Assembly (NCBI GenBank): GCA_026005055.1
Contig: BPKI01000001.1
Coordinates: forward strand, 248,001-312,000
Direction of reading: 5' to 3'
DNA length: 64,000 bases
Source: Lysobacterales bacterium
Lineage (GTDB): Bacteria > Pseudomonadota > Gammaproteobacteria > Xanthomonadales > BPKI01
A program made the position numbers and the translations under genes. Under the pieces are notes generated by a model, which made no database searches, was not told the DNA's origin, and was given only the letters and a program-made list of their open reading frames with translations. Below are positions 41,324 through 50,481 of the stretch, one piece after another (position 1 is the first letter of the stretch; each line of letters opens with the position of its first letter).

Positions 41324-43458
41324 GCCGGATAGCTCTGGCAGGCCCGTTGCTGCTCGCGCTCGCCGCCGCGGCGGCTGCGAGCGAGCCCGAGCTACCGCCC
41401 TTCGCGGAGGTCTTCCGCCACCAAGCCTCCTTCACCGACGAGCGCAATCTCGAAATCCGTTGGGAAATCGTCGAGGGCTTCTATCTCTACCGCCACCGCT
41501 TTGGCCTGCGCGCCCTCGATCCCGCGATCGAAGTCGGGGCCCTGAAGCTCCCGCCCGGCCAGCCGGTCGAGGACGAGTTCTTCGGTCCGACCGAGATCTA
41601 CCGCAAGTCCGTGCTCATGCAAGCTCCCTTGGCTTGGCGCGGGTCACCGGGCGCGCGGATCGCCTTCGAGCTCTCCGCCCAGGGCTGCGCCGACATCGGC
41701 GTGTGCTACCCGCCGCAGCGCATCCTCGTGGAGCTTCCATCGCCGAGGGAGGCGGGCGCGGGGACGCTGCCGCTTCCCGCCCCAGGGGCCGGCGGCCTTT
41801 TGCCATCGCCTGGTGGCTTCGCGGAAAGTTTGCCCTTGCCGCCCGAGGAAGCCTTCCTGAGCGAAGCCATCGCCTCGGGTCCAGACCGGCTGCTCATCCG
41901 GCTGACGCCCGCCCCGGGCTATTACCTCTATCGCGACCGCACGCGAATGGCCGTCCTCGAGCCGGGTTTCCGGCTCGGTGCTCCCGAATGGCCCGAAGCC
42001 AAGCCGCATCGCGATGAGCACTTCGGCGAGGTCATGGTCTATTTCGAGCCGGTCGAGGTCCCCGTGCCCATCGCGCGGAGCGATGAGGGGGCCCGTAGGA
42101 TCACGCTCGAACTCACCCTTCAAGGCTGCCAAGACGAGGGCATCTGCTACCCGCCGATGGAACGGCAGATTGCCCTGAGCCTGCCGGCAGGCCCGGGTGC
42201 GCGTCTCCTCGGCGATACGGGGGAAGGATCGGCCGCGGGCGGCGGAGCCTGGCTGCTCGCGCTGCTCGGCGCCTTCCTCGGCGGGCTCTTGCTCAACCTG
42301 ATGCCGTGCGTGCTGCCGGTGCTCAGCCTCAAGGCCCTGGCCGTGGCCAGCAGCGAGCCGAGCGAGGCGCGCGGGCATGCGCTCGCCTACACCGCCGGAG
42401 TGCTCGCCAGCATGAGCATCCTTGGCATCCTCATTCTCGTTTTACGCGCCTCGGGCGAGGCGCTCGGTTGGGGTTTCCAGCTCCAACAGCCTGGCGTCGT
42501 CGCCGCCCTCGCCTTGTTGATGTTCGCGCTCGGGCTGATGCTCTCGGGCGTCTTCGAAACGGGATTCGGCTTGGCCGGCCTCGGCTCGGGGCTTGCCGCG
42601 CGTCCGGGAAGATCCGGGGATTTCTTCACCGGCGTGCTGGCCGTGGTGGTGGCCAGCCCCTGCACCGCACCTTTCATGGGCGCGGCGCTCGCGCTTGCCG
42701 TCACCGCGCCCATCGCCCTCGCCCTACCGATTTTCTTGAGCCTGGGTCTCGGACTGGCCTCCCCCTTCCTCGCCATCGCCTATATCCCCGCGCTCGCCCG
42801 ACGGCTACCACGGCCGGGTCCTTGGCTGGAGGGCTTCAAGCGGGCGATGGCCTTTCCGATGTACGCCGCGGCGGTGTGGCTCGCCTGGGTGCTGGCCCGG
42901 CAAGCGGGCGCGGATGCGGTGGGGTTGCTGCTTCTCGCCGCCGTCGCGCTCGCCGCCGCGCTCTCCTGGCTCGCCGAACTGCGCGGCCGCTCGGCGCCTC
43001 TCGCCCGAGGCGTGGCCGTGCTGCTGCTCTTGATCGCCGCGGCCGCGCCCTTGGCGATGCCGAGGCTTCAGGCAGGTGCAACGCCTGATCGTCCCGAAAG
43101 CGCGCTATGGCAGCCTTTCTCCCCCGAGCGCCTGGCCGCCCTTCGCCAGCAAGGGAAAGTGGTCTTCGTCAACATGACCGCCGATTGGTGCATCACCTGC
43201 AAAGCCAACGAAAAGCGCGTGCTCGAGGGCGAGAGCTTCCGCCGCACTCTGGCAGAGGTCGGGGGCGTTTATCTGCGCGGCGACTGGACGCGGATGGACC
43301 CGGCGATCACCGCTTTTCTCGAGGCCCATGGCGCGGTCGGGGTTCCCCTCTACGTCGTCTTCCCGCCGGGTGAGGGTCCCGGCCGGAAGCTGCCGGTGCT
43401 CCTCACCGAAACCATCGTGCGCGAAGCCCTGCTCGCGGCGAGGAGCGCGGGCCGGTGA
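41320..43458 (+). CDS. dsbD: Thiol:disulfide interchange protein DsbD with two tandem alpha domains
   Basis: About 712 residues, much longer than E. coli DsbD (565). After a signal peptide (ALAGPLLLALAAAAAA) there are two DsbD-alpha-like domains: the first ends with QGCADIGVCYPP and the second with QGCQDEGICYPP, each with its cysteine pair. An eight-helix membrane domain follows, with the redox cysteines in NLMPCVLPVLSLKAL and ASPCTAPFMGAAL. The C-terminal thioredoxin domain has ADWCITCK. It carries electrons from cytoplasmic thioredoxin to periplasmic partners. The GTG start overlaps the cutA stop, and a TlpA-type thioredoxin gene overlaps its end. The second alpha domain is the unusual point. 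Confidence 0.93.
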   Translation: MSRIALAGPLLLALAAAAAASEPELPPFAEVFRHQASFTDERNLEIRWEIVEGFYLYRHRFGLRALDPAIEVGALKLPPGQPVEDEFFGPTEIYRKSVLMQAPLAWRGSPGARIAFELSAQGCADIGVCYPPQRILVELPSPREAGAGTLPLPAPGAGGLLPSPGGFAESLPLPPEEAFLSEAIASGPDRLLIRLTPAPGYYLYRDRTRMAVLEPGFRLGAPEWPEAKPHRDEHFGEVMVYFEPVEVPVPIARSDEGARRITLELTLQGCQDEGICYPPMERQIALSLPAGPGARLLGDTGEGSAAGGGAWLLALLGAFLGGLLLNLMPCVLPVLSLKALAVASSEPSEARGHALAYTAGVLASMSILGILILVLRASGEALGWGFQLQQPGVVAALALLMFALGLMLSGVFETGFGLAGLGSGLAARPGRSGDFFTGVLAVVVASPCTAPFMGAALALAVTAPIALALPIFLSLGLGLASPFLAIAYIPALARRLPRPGPWLEGFKRAMAFPMYAAAVWLAWVLARQAGADAVGLLLLAAVALAAALSWLAELRGRSAPLARGVAVLLLLIAAAAPLAMPRLQAGATPDRPESALWQPFSPERLAALRQQGKVVFVNMTADWCITCKANEKRVLEGESFRRTLAEVGGVYLRGDWTRMDPAITAFLEAHGAVGVPLYVVFPPGEGPGRKLPVLLTETIVREALLAARSAGR

Positions 43459-43991
43459 GGATGCAAGCGCTTCTCATCGTGGTGAGCGCGCTCGCCGCCG
43501 GCGCCTTCGGCTTCTGGCTAGGCCTGCCGCGTCCACCCTCAGGCGCGCTCACGCCGCTCGAGCTGGGGGAACCGGTCCCGGCGATCGCTCTTCGCGACCT
43601 CTCCGGCCAGCCGCGGACGCTCGCCGAATGGCAGGGCAAGCCCCTCCTTCTCAACTTCTGGGCGAGTTGGTGCCCGCCCTGCATCCGCGAACTTCCCCTG
43701 CTCGCCGAGTTCGGGCGCGAGACCTCAGGCATGGCCGTACTCGCGATCGCCTTGGATGATCCCGAGCCGGTGCAAGCCCTTCTCGCCCAGCTCGACCTCG
43801 GCCCTGGACTCGTGCCTTTGCTCGCCGAGGGCGATCCTTCGGCCCGCTTGGGCAATTCGCGCGGCTTGATCCCGTTCACGATCGTGCTCGATGCCGAGCA
43901 CCGCCTGCGCGAGCGCCACCTCGGCACGGTCGACCGCAAGCAGCTTGAGGCGTGGCGCGAGCGCCACGCGCCCTCTCCCGAGCCGCCCTGA
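43455..43991 (+). CDS. TlpA-type periplasmic thioredoxin-like protein
   Basis: A 178-residue membrane-anchored thioredoxin of the TlpA/ResA group. The N-terminal anchor is ALLIVVSALAAGAFGFWLGL. The redox site WASWCPPCIRELPLL lies in LLLNFWASWCPPC, and the cis-proline region is GLIPFTIVLD. It probably reduces periplasmic thiols with electrons from the DsbD just upstream, with which it overlaps by 4 bases (GTG at 43455; an ATG at 43461 is an alternative). Its exact partner (cytochrome c assembly or other) is not evident. Confidence 0.88.
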   Translation: MRMQALLIVVSALAAGAFGFWLGLPRPPSGALTPLELGEPVPAIALRDLSGQPRTLAEWQGKPLLLNFWASWCPPCIRELPLLAEFGRETSGMAVLAIALDDPEPVQALLAQLDLGPGLVPLLAEGDPSARLGNSRGLIPFTIVLDAEHRLRERHLGTVDRKQLEAWRERHAPSPEPP

Positions 43992-44000
43992 ATACCGCCC

Positions 44001-44765
44001 TCAGCCGCGTTCCCGGCCGAGGAAAGCATTCATCAGCTCGATCGGCAGCGGGAAGACGATCGTCGAGTTGCGCTCGCTTGCGATTTCGGTGAGGGTCTGC
44101 AGGTAACGCAGTTGCAGCGCCCGCGGATCGCTCGCGAGGGTGCGGGCCGCTTCGACCAGCATCTCCGCCGCCTGCTTCTCGCCCTCGGCGTGGATCACCT
44201 TGGCCCGGCGCTGACGCTCGGCCTCGGCCTGGCGCGCCATCGCACGCACCATGTTCTCGTTGAGATCGACGTGCTTGATCTCCACGTTCGTGACCTTCAC
44301 CCCCCAGGCCTCGGTTTGGGCATCGAGGATCGCCTGGATGTCGGCATTGAGCTTGTCGCGCTGCGAGAGCATCTCATCGAGGTCGTGCTGACCCAAGACC
44401 GAGCGCAGCGTGGTCTGGGCGAGCTGGCTGGTGGCCTCGTAGTAGCGCTCGACGTTGATGATCGCCTTCTGCGGATCGATCACCCGGAAGTAGATCACCG
44501 CATTGACCTTGACCGAGACGTTGTCGCGGCTGATCACGTCCTGGGTGGGCACATCCATGACCATGGTGCGCAGATCCACCCGCTCCATGGTCTGGATGAC
44601 CGGGATCACGAGCACCAGCCCCGGCCCCTTGACCTTGTGGAAACGGCCGAGCTGGAAGACCACCCCGCGCTCGTACTCGCGAAGGACGCGGATCGCGTTG
44701 GCAAGAAGAGTGAAGACCGCGACCGCGACGATGATCCAGAAGGAAAGGAAATCGAAAGGCATCAC
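44001..44765 (-). CDS. Slipin (SPFH/stomatin-like membrane protein)
   Basis: A 254-residue stomatin-family protein. An N-terminal hydrophobic hairpin ([23 protein letters not shown]) is followed by the SPFH domain: [58 protein letters not shown] helical region with [26 protein letters not shown] and the C-terminal STIVFPLP follow. It forms oligomers in membrane microdomains. It is preceded 39 bases upstream by an NfeD-type protease gene. The slipin-NfeD pairing is a well-known conserved unit in which the protease may act on the slipin. Confidence 0.93.
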   Translation of the reverse strand: MMPFDFLSFWIIVAVAVFTLLANAIRVLREYERGVVFQLGRFHKVKGPGLVLVIPVIQTMERVDLRTMVMDVPTQDVISRDNVSVKVNAVIYFRVIDPQKAIINVERYYEATSQLAQTTLRSVLGQHDLDEMLSQRDKLNADIQAILDAQTEAWGVKVTNVEIKHVDLNENMVRAMARQAEAERQRRAKVIHAEGEKQAAEMLVEAARTLASDPRALQLRYLQTLTEIASERNSTIVFPLPIELMNAFLGRERG

Positions 44766-44804
44766 TGACCTCCGCCGTTCAGGGAAAATGGCTGACGAAA
44801 AAGC

Positions 44805-46154
44805 TCACGCGTCGCGCCGCGGCTTGACCTTGAGCACCAGTCCCTCGACCTTCTCGACGGCAAGCCGCTGACCGGTACGGACGGGCTCGGGGCTTTCCGC
44901 CCACCAGGTCTCGCCGCGAATGCGCACGCGCCCGCGTCCGCTGAAATCCTCGAGCGCCTCGGCCGTCTCACTGAGCAGCTCGGAGACACCGGAGACCACC
45001 GGCGCCCGCCGCGAGCGCGCGATGCTCGCGGCGATGAGCAGGAACACGAGGCCCGAGGCCGTCGCCACCCCGGCGATCAACCCGCGCGAGACCTCGAATC
45101 CTGGCATCTCGCGGTCGAAGAGGATGATCGATCCGAAGACCAGCGCCACGAGCCCGCCGAAGCCGAGGATGCCAAAGCTTGGGGTGATGACCTCGACGAG
45201 CATCAAGAGCAGACCGAGCACGATCAGCGCGAGGCCGACGTAGTTCACGGGCAGAAGCTGCAGCGCATAGGCGGCCAGCAGCAGGCAGATGACGCCCACG
45301 ACTCCGGGCAGCAAGCTGCCGGGGTTGTAACCCTCGAGCAGAAGTCCGTAAAGCCCCACGAGCAGCAAGAGGTAAGCGACGCTCGGATTGGTGATGATCG
45401 AGAGGAAGCGATGGCGCCAGGTCGGTTCGAAGCTCTCGACGACCGCACCGCCGGTCGCCAGGGTCTTCTCCCCGACTTCCAGACGCACCGCCCGGCCGTC
45501 GAGCTTCTCGAGCAGTTCCTCGAGGTTCGCTGCCAGGATCTCGATGACCTGCTGCTCGAGCGCTTCCTGGGCGGTGAGGCTCGCGCCCTCGCGCACCGCG
45601 CGTTCGCCCCATTCCGCGTTGCGCCCGCGGAGCTCGGCCAAGGCGCGAATGTAGGCCGCGGAATCCTCGAGGATCTTGCGCTGCATGGCATCGCCCGAGG
45701 GCGCCTCTTGCTCCTCCTTGGACTGATCCTGTGGCCGGCGCGGCGAAGATGGGGCGGGTCCGCCGATCGGCACGGGGGTCGCGGCGCCCAGATTGGTGCC
45801 CGGTGCCATCGCGGCGAGGTGACTCGCATAGATGATGAACGTCCCGGCACTCGCCGCCTGCGCGCCGGAGGGCGCCACCCAGGTCACCACTGGCACCCTG
45901 GCGGCGAGAATCGCCTTGTCGATGTCGCGGGTCGCGGCGGCGAGCCCGCCTGGGGTATCGAGCCTGAGGATGAGCGCTTCCGCACCGGTGGACTCGGCGC
46001 GCTCGATCGCCGCGAGCACGTATTCGGTGGTCGCCGGCCCGATCGCCCCTTCGATCGCAGCGAGCACCACCCGCCGTTCGCCGGCCGCGATCGCACAGGC
46101 CGATGCGCCGGACAGCAGGACGGCGAGCAGAGCGCGGGAGCACGCGGAGAACAT
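44805..46154 (-). CDS. NfeD-family membrane serine protease (1510-N type)
   Basis: A 449-residue protein: signal peptide (RALLAVLLSGASACAIAA), then a ClpP-like protease domain with the catalytic Ser in SGAQAASAGTFI and the candidate Lys in MQRKILEDSAAYI. Several membrane segments lie at about 260-395 (YLLLLVGLYGLLLEGYNPG, LPGVVGVICLLLAAYALQLL, ALIVLGLLLMLVEVI). The NfeDC OB-fold domain is at the end (GRVRIRGETWWAES). It cuts the hydrophobic end of its partner slipin in archaea; here the slipin gene follows directly. I chose the ATG at 46154, which begins the signal peptide. Confidence 0.9.
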   Translation of the reverse strand: MFSACSRALLAVLLSGASACAIAAGERRVVLAAIEGAIGPATTEYVLAAIERAESTGAEALILRLDTPGGLAAATRDIDKAILAARVPVVTWVAPSGAQAASAGTFIIYASHLAAMAPGTNLGAATPVPIGGPAPSSPRRPQDQSKEEQEAPSGDAMQRKILEDSAAYIRALAELRGRNAEWGERAVREGASLTAQEALEQQVIEILAANLEELLEKLDGRAVRLEVGEKTLATGGAVVESFEPTWRHRFLSIITNPSVAYLLLLVGLYGLLLEGYNPGSLLPGVVGVICLLLAAYALQLLPVNYVGLALIVLGLLLMLVEVITPSFGILGFGGLVALVFGSIILFDREMPGFEVSRGLIAGVATASGLVFLLIAASIARSRRAPVVSGVSELLSETAEALEDFSGRGRVRIRGETWWAESPEPVRTGQRLAVEKVEGLVLKVKPRRDA

Positions 46155-46234
46155 GATGGCGATTGTAGGCGTCGAGAATGAAAAAATGCGTGAGCTCGTC
46201 GGCGGCGACCCTCCCCGCAGGCGATAATCAGGCG

Positions 46235-47347
46235 ATGAGGCCGCCATACCGCATGATCGCTCCGCAGGAGGCTTCCTCCCTGCACGCCAAAGGCGCGCGC
46301 CTGATCGACGTCCGTGAGAGGCATGAGTACGGGCAAGCCCACGCCGCGGGTGCGGAGTGCGTGCCGCTTTCCGATCTGGCCCGGGGCCTCAAGCCGTGCC
46401 TACCGATGGATGAGCCGATCCTGATCCTGTGCGCCACTGGCCCGCGCGCCTGCCGAGCTGCCGAGTGGCTGGCCGCGCGCGGCCATCGCGAGCTTTACGT
46501 GGTCGCCGGCGGCACCGCGGCCTGGGTCGCGGCGGGCCTTCCCGTCGTCCAGGAACCCGATCAGGGCGCGAGCGCACGCTACGCGCGGCAGATCGTCTTG
46601 CCCGAGGTGGGCATCGAAGGTCAGCAGCGCCTCCAGCGCGCGCGCGTGGGGCTCGTCGGGGCGGGTGGATTGGGCTCGCCCGTGGCTCTCTATCTCGCGG
46701 CGGCCGGAGTCGGCATGATCCGTCTCGCCGATCCGGATCGGGTGGAGCTCAGCAATCTTCATCGGCAAATCCTCCATGGCGAGGATGCCCTCGGCCTGGC
46801 CAAGACCGAGTCGGCGGCGCTTCGCTTGCAGGCGCTCGCCCCCGAGCTTGCGCTCGAGACCTGGCCGCAGGTGGTGGATGGGCGCAACGTCGAAGCGTTC
46901 ATCGCCGGCTGCGACCTCGTGATCGACGGCTCGGATCGCATCGCGACCCGGTATCTGCTCAGCGATGCCTGCTTTGCCGCGGGCGTTCCGCTGATCCACG
47001 CCGCCGTCGAAGGCTTCCGCGGCATGATCACGGTCTTCGATCCCCGGCGCGCCGATTCCCCTTGCTATCGCTGCCTGTTCCCGGACGAACAGGCGCCCGA
47101 GCCGCGAAGCTGCGTCGAGCGCGGCGTGCTCGGCCCCGTGCCGGGCGTATTCGGCTGCCTGCAGGCGGTGGAAGCGCTCAAGCTCCTGCTGGGCGCCGGA
47201 GAAACGCTGATCGGACGGCTGCTCATCGCCGATTTGCTCGCGCCCTCCTTCCGCATCCTCAGCCTGCCGCGCGACCCCGTCTGTTCCTGCGCTCATGCGG
47301 CGGGACGTCGGGCCGATCGCTCCGCCCCTGCCGAAGCGAGAGCCTGA
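46235..47347 (+). CDS. Rhodanese-MoeB fusion (molybdopterin-synthase adenylyltransferase)
   Basis: A 370-residue two-domain protein. Residues 1-105 form a rhodanese (GARLIDVRERHEYGQAHAAGA; active cysteine in LCATGPRACRAAEWL). From about 110 on is an E1-like/MoeB domain: SARYARQIVLPEVGIEGQQRL, the nucleotide motif VGAGGLGSPVALYLAAAGVG and DRVELSNLHRQILH. The catalytic Cys region is RSCVERGVLGPVPGVFG. Zinc cysteines CYRC are present, but the second pair reads CSC rather than CxxC. It adenylates the C-terminus of a ubiquitin-like sulphur carrier such as MoaD, and the rhodanese probably supplies sulphur. The ATG at 46235 begins the rhodanese. Confidence 0.9.
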   Translation: MRPPYRMIAPQEASSLHAKGARLIDVRERHEYGQAHAAGAECVPLSDLARGLKPCLPMDEPILILCATGPRACRAAEWLAARGHRELYVVAGGTAAWVAAGLPVVQEPDQGASARYARQIVLPEVGIEGQQRLQRARVGLVGAGGLGSPVALYLAAAGVGMIRLADPDRVELSNLHRQILHGEDALGLAKTESAALRLQALAPELALETWPQVVDGRNVEAFIAGCDLVIDGSDRIATRYLLSDACFAAGVPLIHAAVEGFRGMITVFDPRRADSPCYRCLFPDEQAPEPRSCVERGVLGPVPGVFGCLQAVEALKLLLGAGETLIGRLLIADLLAPSFRILSLPRDPVCSCAHAAGRRADRSAPAEARA

Positions 47348-47351
47348 GCCC

Positions 47352-49211
47352 GTGGACAAGCTCTTGGTCTTCACCATCATCGCGGCCGCGCTCGCGCTCT
47401 TCGCCTCGGAGCGGGTGCGCGCCGACTTGGTCGCGATCGGGGTGATGCTGACCCTGATCGTGAGCGGATTGGTGAGCGTGCAAGAAGGGTTCCAAGGTTT
47501 CGCGAGCCCTGCGGTGATCACGGTGATCGCCATGTTCGTGCTCTCGGCGGCGCTGGTGCGAACGGGCGTGGCCGATCTGCTCGCCGGAGCGATCCTCGCC
47601 ACGGGGACCCGCAACCTCAAGCTGCTGGTGCTGATGCTGATGCTGCTCGTGGGCTCGATGTCGGCCTTCATGAACAACATCGCCGCCACCGCGATCCTCT
47701 TGCCTGCGGCCTTCGCCCTCGCCTCGCGCACCGGACAGCCGGTGTCGAAGCTGTTGATGCCCCTATCCTTCGGCTCCTTGCTCGGCGGGCTCACCACCCT
47801 GGTCGGCACCCCGCCCAACTTGCTCGCCTCCAACGCGCTCGAGCAGGCCGGCTATGAGGGCTTTCGCATGTTCGACTACCTGCCGAGCGGGCTCGCGGTG
47901 TGTGCGGTCGGCGTGCTTTACATGATGTTCCTGGGCAGTCGGCGTATCCCCTTGCGCGAGCCCGTCGGGCGCTTCGGCAATGAGCAGAGCCTGCGCCGCT
48001 ACGTGACCGAGGTCAAAGTGAGCGAGGGCTCCTCGCTCGTGGGCAAGACCATCGCCGAAGCCAAGTTGAGGGAGCGGCTGGGGCTCGTCGTCGGCCGGAT
48101 GCACCGCCGCTACCGCCGAGAGCGCGGGGAGGATCCGGAAAGCAAGCCATGGCTGCCGCTCGGTCGGCACGGACGCGACGAGGACGGCGAGACCTATTCC
48201 TTCGTGCCCTGGCCCGAGACCCGGATCGAGGCCGGCGATCTGCTGCAGCTCGAGGGCAATCCCTCGCTGCTCCTGCAAAAGCAAGGTCCCAAGTTCCTCG
48301 AGCTCTCCGGCCAGCATCTCGCCGAAGTGCCGATCGAGGAAGGCGAGGCGCAGCTCGGCGAAGTGGCGATCGCGCCGACCTCGCGCGCCGTCGGGCGCTC
48401 TCTCGAAGAGGCGGATTTTGCCGGGCGCTACGGAATCACCGTGCTCGCGGTGCGCCGAGCCGGACGCGAGGTCACCGAGCGCCTGAGCCAGATTCGCCTC
48501 GAGCCCGGCGACGTGCTCCTGGTCCGCGGCACCCCCGAGGCGCTCGCCGAACTGGCCCACAATCCCGACTTCCTCGTCGTCAACCGGCTCGAACACGCCG
48601 AGCGCGACCGGCGCCGGGCCAAGTGGGCGGTTTTGGTGATGCTCCTCACCATCGTCGCGGCGGCGACCGGCCTGATGCACATTTCGGTGGCGGCGATGGC
48701 CGGGATGCTCGCGATGGTCGCCACCGGCTGCATGCCGCTGCGCGAGATGTACGGCCACGTCGATTGGCGGGTGGTGTTCATCATCGCCGGGATGATGCCG
48801 CTTGGGATCGCCATGGACGATCAACACACGGGAGCGGCGCGCTGGCTCGCCGAGGCGATTCTCGGCCTCTTCGCCGGCATCCACCCGACCTTCGTCCTGG
48901 CGCTGATCATGAGCATCACCGTCGCCCTCACCCAGGTGATGTCCAACGCCGCCTGCGTGGTCCTGGTGGCCCCGATCGCCATCGCCATCGCCCAGAGCAT
49001 GGGGGTCGATCCCCATGCTTTCGTCATGGGCGTGGCCATCGCCGCCTCGACTGCCTTCCTCACCCCGATCGGCCACCAGGCCAATCTGCTCGTCTATGGC
49101 GTGGGCAACTACCGCTTCGGCGACTTCTTCAAGGTCGGAGGACCGCTCACCCTGCTGATCACCGCGATCAGCCTCTGGCTGTTGCCGATCCTCTGGCCTT
49201 ATGCCCGGTGA
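47352..49211 (+). CDS. SLC13-family permease with two TrkA-C domains
   Basis: A 619-residue inner-membrane transporter of the DASS/SLC13 type. Two blocks of membrane helices (about 3-195 and 415-619) flank two cytosolic TrkA-C/RCK domains (about 215-390: RYVTEVKVSEGSSLVGKTIAEAK and EGEAQLGEVAIAPTSRAVGRSLEEADF). Family motifs: SAFMNNIAATAILLPAA (SNN/NNxA), GTPPNLLAS, TQVMSNAACVVLVAPIAIAIA, and FLTPIGHQANLLVYG. It probably moves a dicarboxylate or sulphate with sodium; the substrate is open. I chose the GTG at 47352, 4 bases past the moeB stop; an earlier start would overlap moeB. Its last 44 bases overlap the gene on the other strand. Confidence 0.9.
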   Translation: MDKLLVFTIIAAALALFASERVRADLVAIGVMLTLIVSGLVSVQEGFQGFASPAVITVIAMFVLSAALVRTGVADLLAGAILATGTRNLKLLVLMLMLLVGSMSAFMNNIAATAILLPAAFALASRTGQPVSKLLMPLSFGSLLGGLTTLVGTPPNLLASNALEQAGYEGFRMFDYLPSGLAVCAVGVLYMMFLGSRRIPLREPVGRFGNEQSLRRYVTEVKVSEGSSLVGKTIAEAKLRERLGLVVGRMHRRYRRERGEDPESKPWLPLGRHGRDEDGETYSFVPWPETRIEAGDLLQLEGNPSLLLQKQGPKFLELSGQHLAEVPIEEGEAQLGEVAIAPTSRAVGRSLEEADFAGRYGITVLAVRRAGREVTERLSQIRLEPGDVLLVRGTPEALAELAHNPDFLVVNRLEHAERDRRRAKWAVLVMLLTIVAAATGLMHISVAAMAGMLAMVATGCMPLREMYGHVDWRVVFIIAGMMPLGIAMDDQHTGAARWLAEAILGLFAGIHPTFVLALIMSITVALTQVMSNAACVVLVAPIAIAIAQSMGVDPHAFVMGVAIAASTAFLTPIGHQANLLVYGVGNYRFGDFFKVGGPLTLLITAISLWLLPILWPYAR

Positions 49212-49929
49212 GCCCTTCCTCCGCGAACAGCGAGAGCCAAAGCCCCTTCGCCGTCACCGCCGCTTGCGCGCGGGCGACGAAGCGCAGAGCCCTCGGTCGC
49301 AGGCCCTGCACCATGCTCGCCGCCGCCCTCGTCTGCACCCCGGTATGGCCCACGGCGGCGGCTGAACGCGCCGAAAGCCACTGAAAAAGCCGTTCCCACT
49401 CACAAAAATCGGTCGCAGGTAAAAGCTCGAACTCGATCAAGGGCTGAGCTCTGGGGCTCACGACGGCGATCCACTCGCGCAGGCCCCAGGGCGCCACGCA
49501 GGCCTGCGCGAAGACGCCCGCCGCCCGCCCGCACAAGATGCGTAGCCAGGGATCGAGGATTCGCCAGGAAGGCGGCGGCATCCACCCCGAGCCCCGCGGC
49601 GGAGGCGGGGTATAGACGACCACCCGAAGCGGACCGAGCCGAGGCAAGCCGCCGAGCAGCGCCGTCAGCGCCGCCGCGTCCACCGCCAACGTCCGCTTCG
49701 CCAGCGCGCCCGCCGCGCCCTCGCCCCGATCGCAGCCCCGATTCGCCCAGACACCGCCGAAAACGCACGCGAATGGATGCTCGCTTCGGTTCGCCGGCGA
49801 GGAGGCTTGCGCAAGCCCTGTTCGCGACGCCGGCGACGCTTGCTGCTCCTGCTCGGGCCGAGGATCCGAGGAGGCCGGGGAGAGAACGCGCTCCCCCGGC
49901 GGGTGGGCAGGCGGTCTGGAGGAAGGCAT
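49168..49929 (-). CDS. Unknown protein behind a Fur box
   Basis: A 253-codon frame that I cannot assign to a family. The first 50 or so residues are proline/serine/glutamine-rich and look disordered. The middle (LAVDAAALTALLGGLPRLGP followed by LRVVVYTPPPP) and the later part (PLIEFELLPATDFCEWERLFQWLSARSAAAVGHTG) look like folded protein, and third positions are GC-rich as in real genes. No membrane segment, signal peptide, heme or iron motif (for example the FhuF cysteines) is evident. Its ATG is 34 bases downstream of a good Fur box, so it is probably iron-repressed. The 3' end overlaps the SLC13 gene by 44 bases. The true start could be internal. Confidence 0.5.
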   Translation of the reverse strand: MPSSRPPAHPPGERVLSPASSDPRPEQEQQASPASRTGLAQASSPANRSEHPFACVFGGVWANRGCDRGEGAAGALAKRTLAVDAAALTALLGGLPRLGPLRVVVYTPPPPRGSGWMPPPSWRILDPWLRILCGRAAGVFAQACVAPWGLREWIAVVSPRAQPLIEFELLPATDFCEWERLFQWLSARSAAAVGHTGVQTRAAASMVQGLRPRALRFVARAQAAVTAKGLWLSLFAEEGLTGHKARGSATARG

Positions 49930-49963
49930 GCGCGAGTCCCACGGCGATCACTCGATCGCAAAT

Positions 49964-49982
49964 GATAATGATTATTATTTGT
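49964..49982 (-). promoter_or_regulatory. Fur box
   Basis: GATAATGATTATTATTTGT on the plus strand; the minus-strand reading matches 15 of 19 bases of the Fur consensus, with the core AATCATTATC intact. It is a sharply AT-rich island in very GC-rich DNA. It sits between the ogt 3' end and the start of the unknown minus-strand gene, 34 bases from that gene's ATG. Confidence 0.85.
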
Positions 49983-50007
49983 TCTGCAAGCCCGCCGCTG
50001 ATGAGCC

Positions 50008-50481
50008 TCACGAGGCGGTCGATCGGCTTTCATGTCCTAGCAGCCACGTCTTCGCCCCTGGTGGTCCGCTGTAACCCCCGAGAGCGCCCCCGGCCGCGAT
50101 CACCCGGTGGCAAGGAATCACGATCGGCAAGGGATTGGCGGCGAGCGCCGCGCCCACCGCCCGTGCCGCCTTTGGCTGTCCGATCCGCCGCGCAAGCTCA
50201 CCGTAGGCGATCCTCGCGCCGTAGGGGAGCTCGCCGAGCGCCCGCCACACGCGAAGCTGGAACGCGCTGCCTGCGGGCGCGAGCGGCAGCTCGAAGGAAC
50301 GGAGCGCACCCCGGAAATACGCGCGAAGCTGAGCGGCAGCGAGCGCGAGAACCCCCGCCCTCGGCCTCGGCCAGGCCGCTGCCTCACCGAGAAAGGCCAG
50401 GCCGATCAAATGCTCGCCGTCGGCCCTCAGTTCGAGAACCCCGAGCGGCGATTCGATACGCGCCCGGCGAAGTTCAGCCAC
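50008..50481 (-). CDS. ogt: Methylated-DNA-[protein]-cysteine S-methyltransferase
   Basis: A 157-residue Ogt/MGMT suicide repair protein that takes the methyl group from O6-methylguanine onto its own cysteine. The active site is IPCHRVIAAGGALGGYSG, and the DNA-binding helix-turn-helix is FQLRVWRALGELPYGARIAYGELARRIGQPKAARAVG, with the arginine finger near RAVGAAL. It overlaps the end of the aldo/keto reductase gene by 8 bases and lies upstream of the Fur box. Confidence 0.95.
   Translation of the reverse strand: MAELRRARIESPLGVLELRADGEHLIGLAFLGEAAAWPRPRAGVLALAAAQLRAYFRGALRSFELPLAPAGSAFQLRVWRALGELPYGARIAYGELARRIGQPKAARAVGAALAANPLPIVIPCHRVIAAGGALGGYSGPPGAKTWLLGHESRSTAS

Noticed and set aside
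49400-50011. A 203-codon frame starting across the Fur box (poly-Ile start)
   Set aside because: Its isoleucine run is the Fur box itself; GC3 bias and continuity favour the frame ending at 49168.
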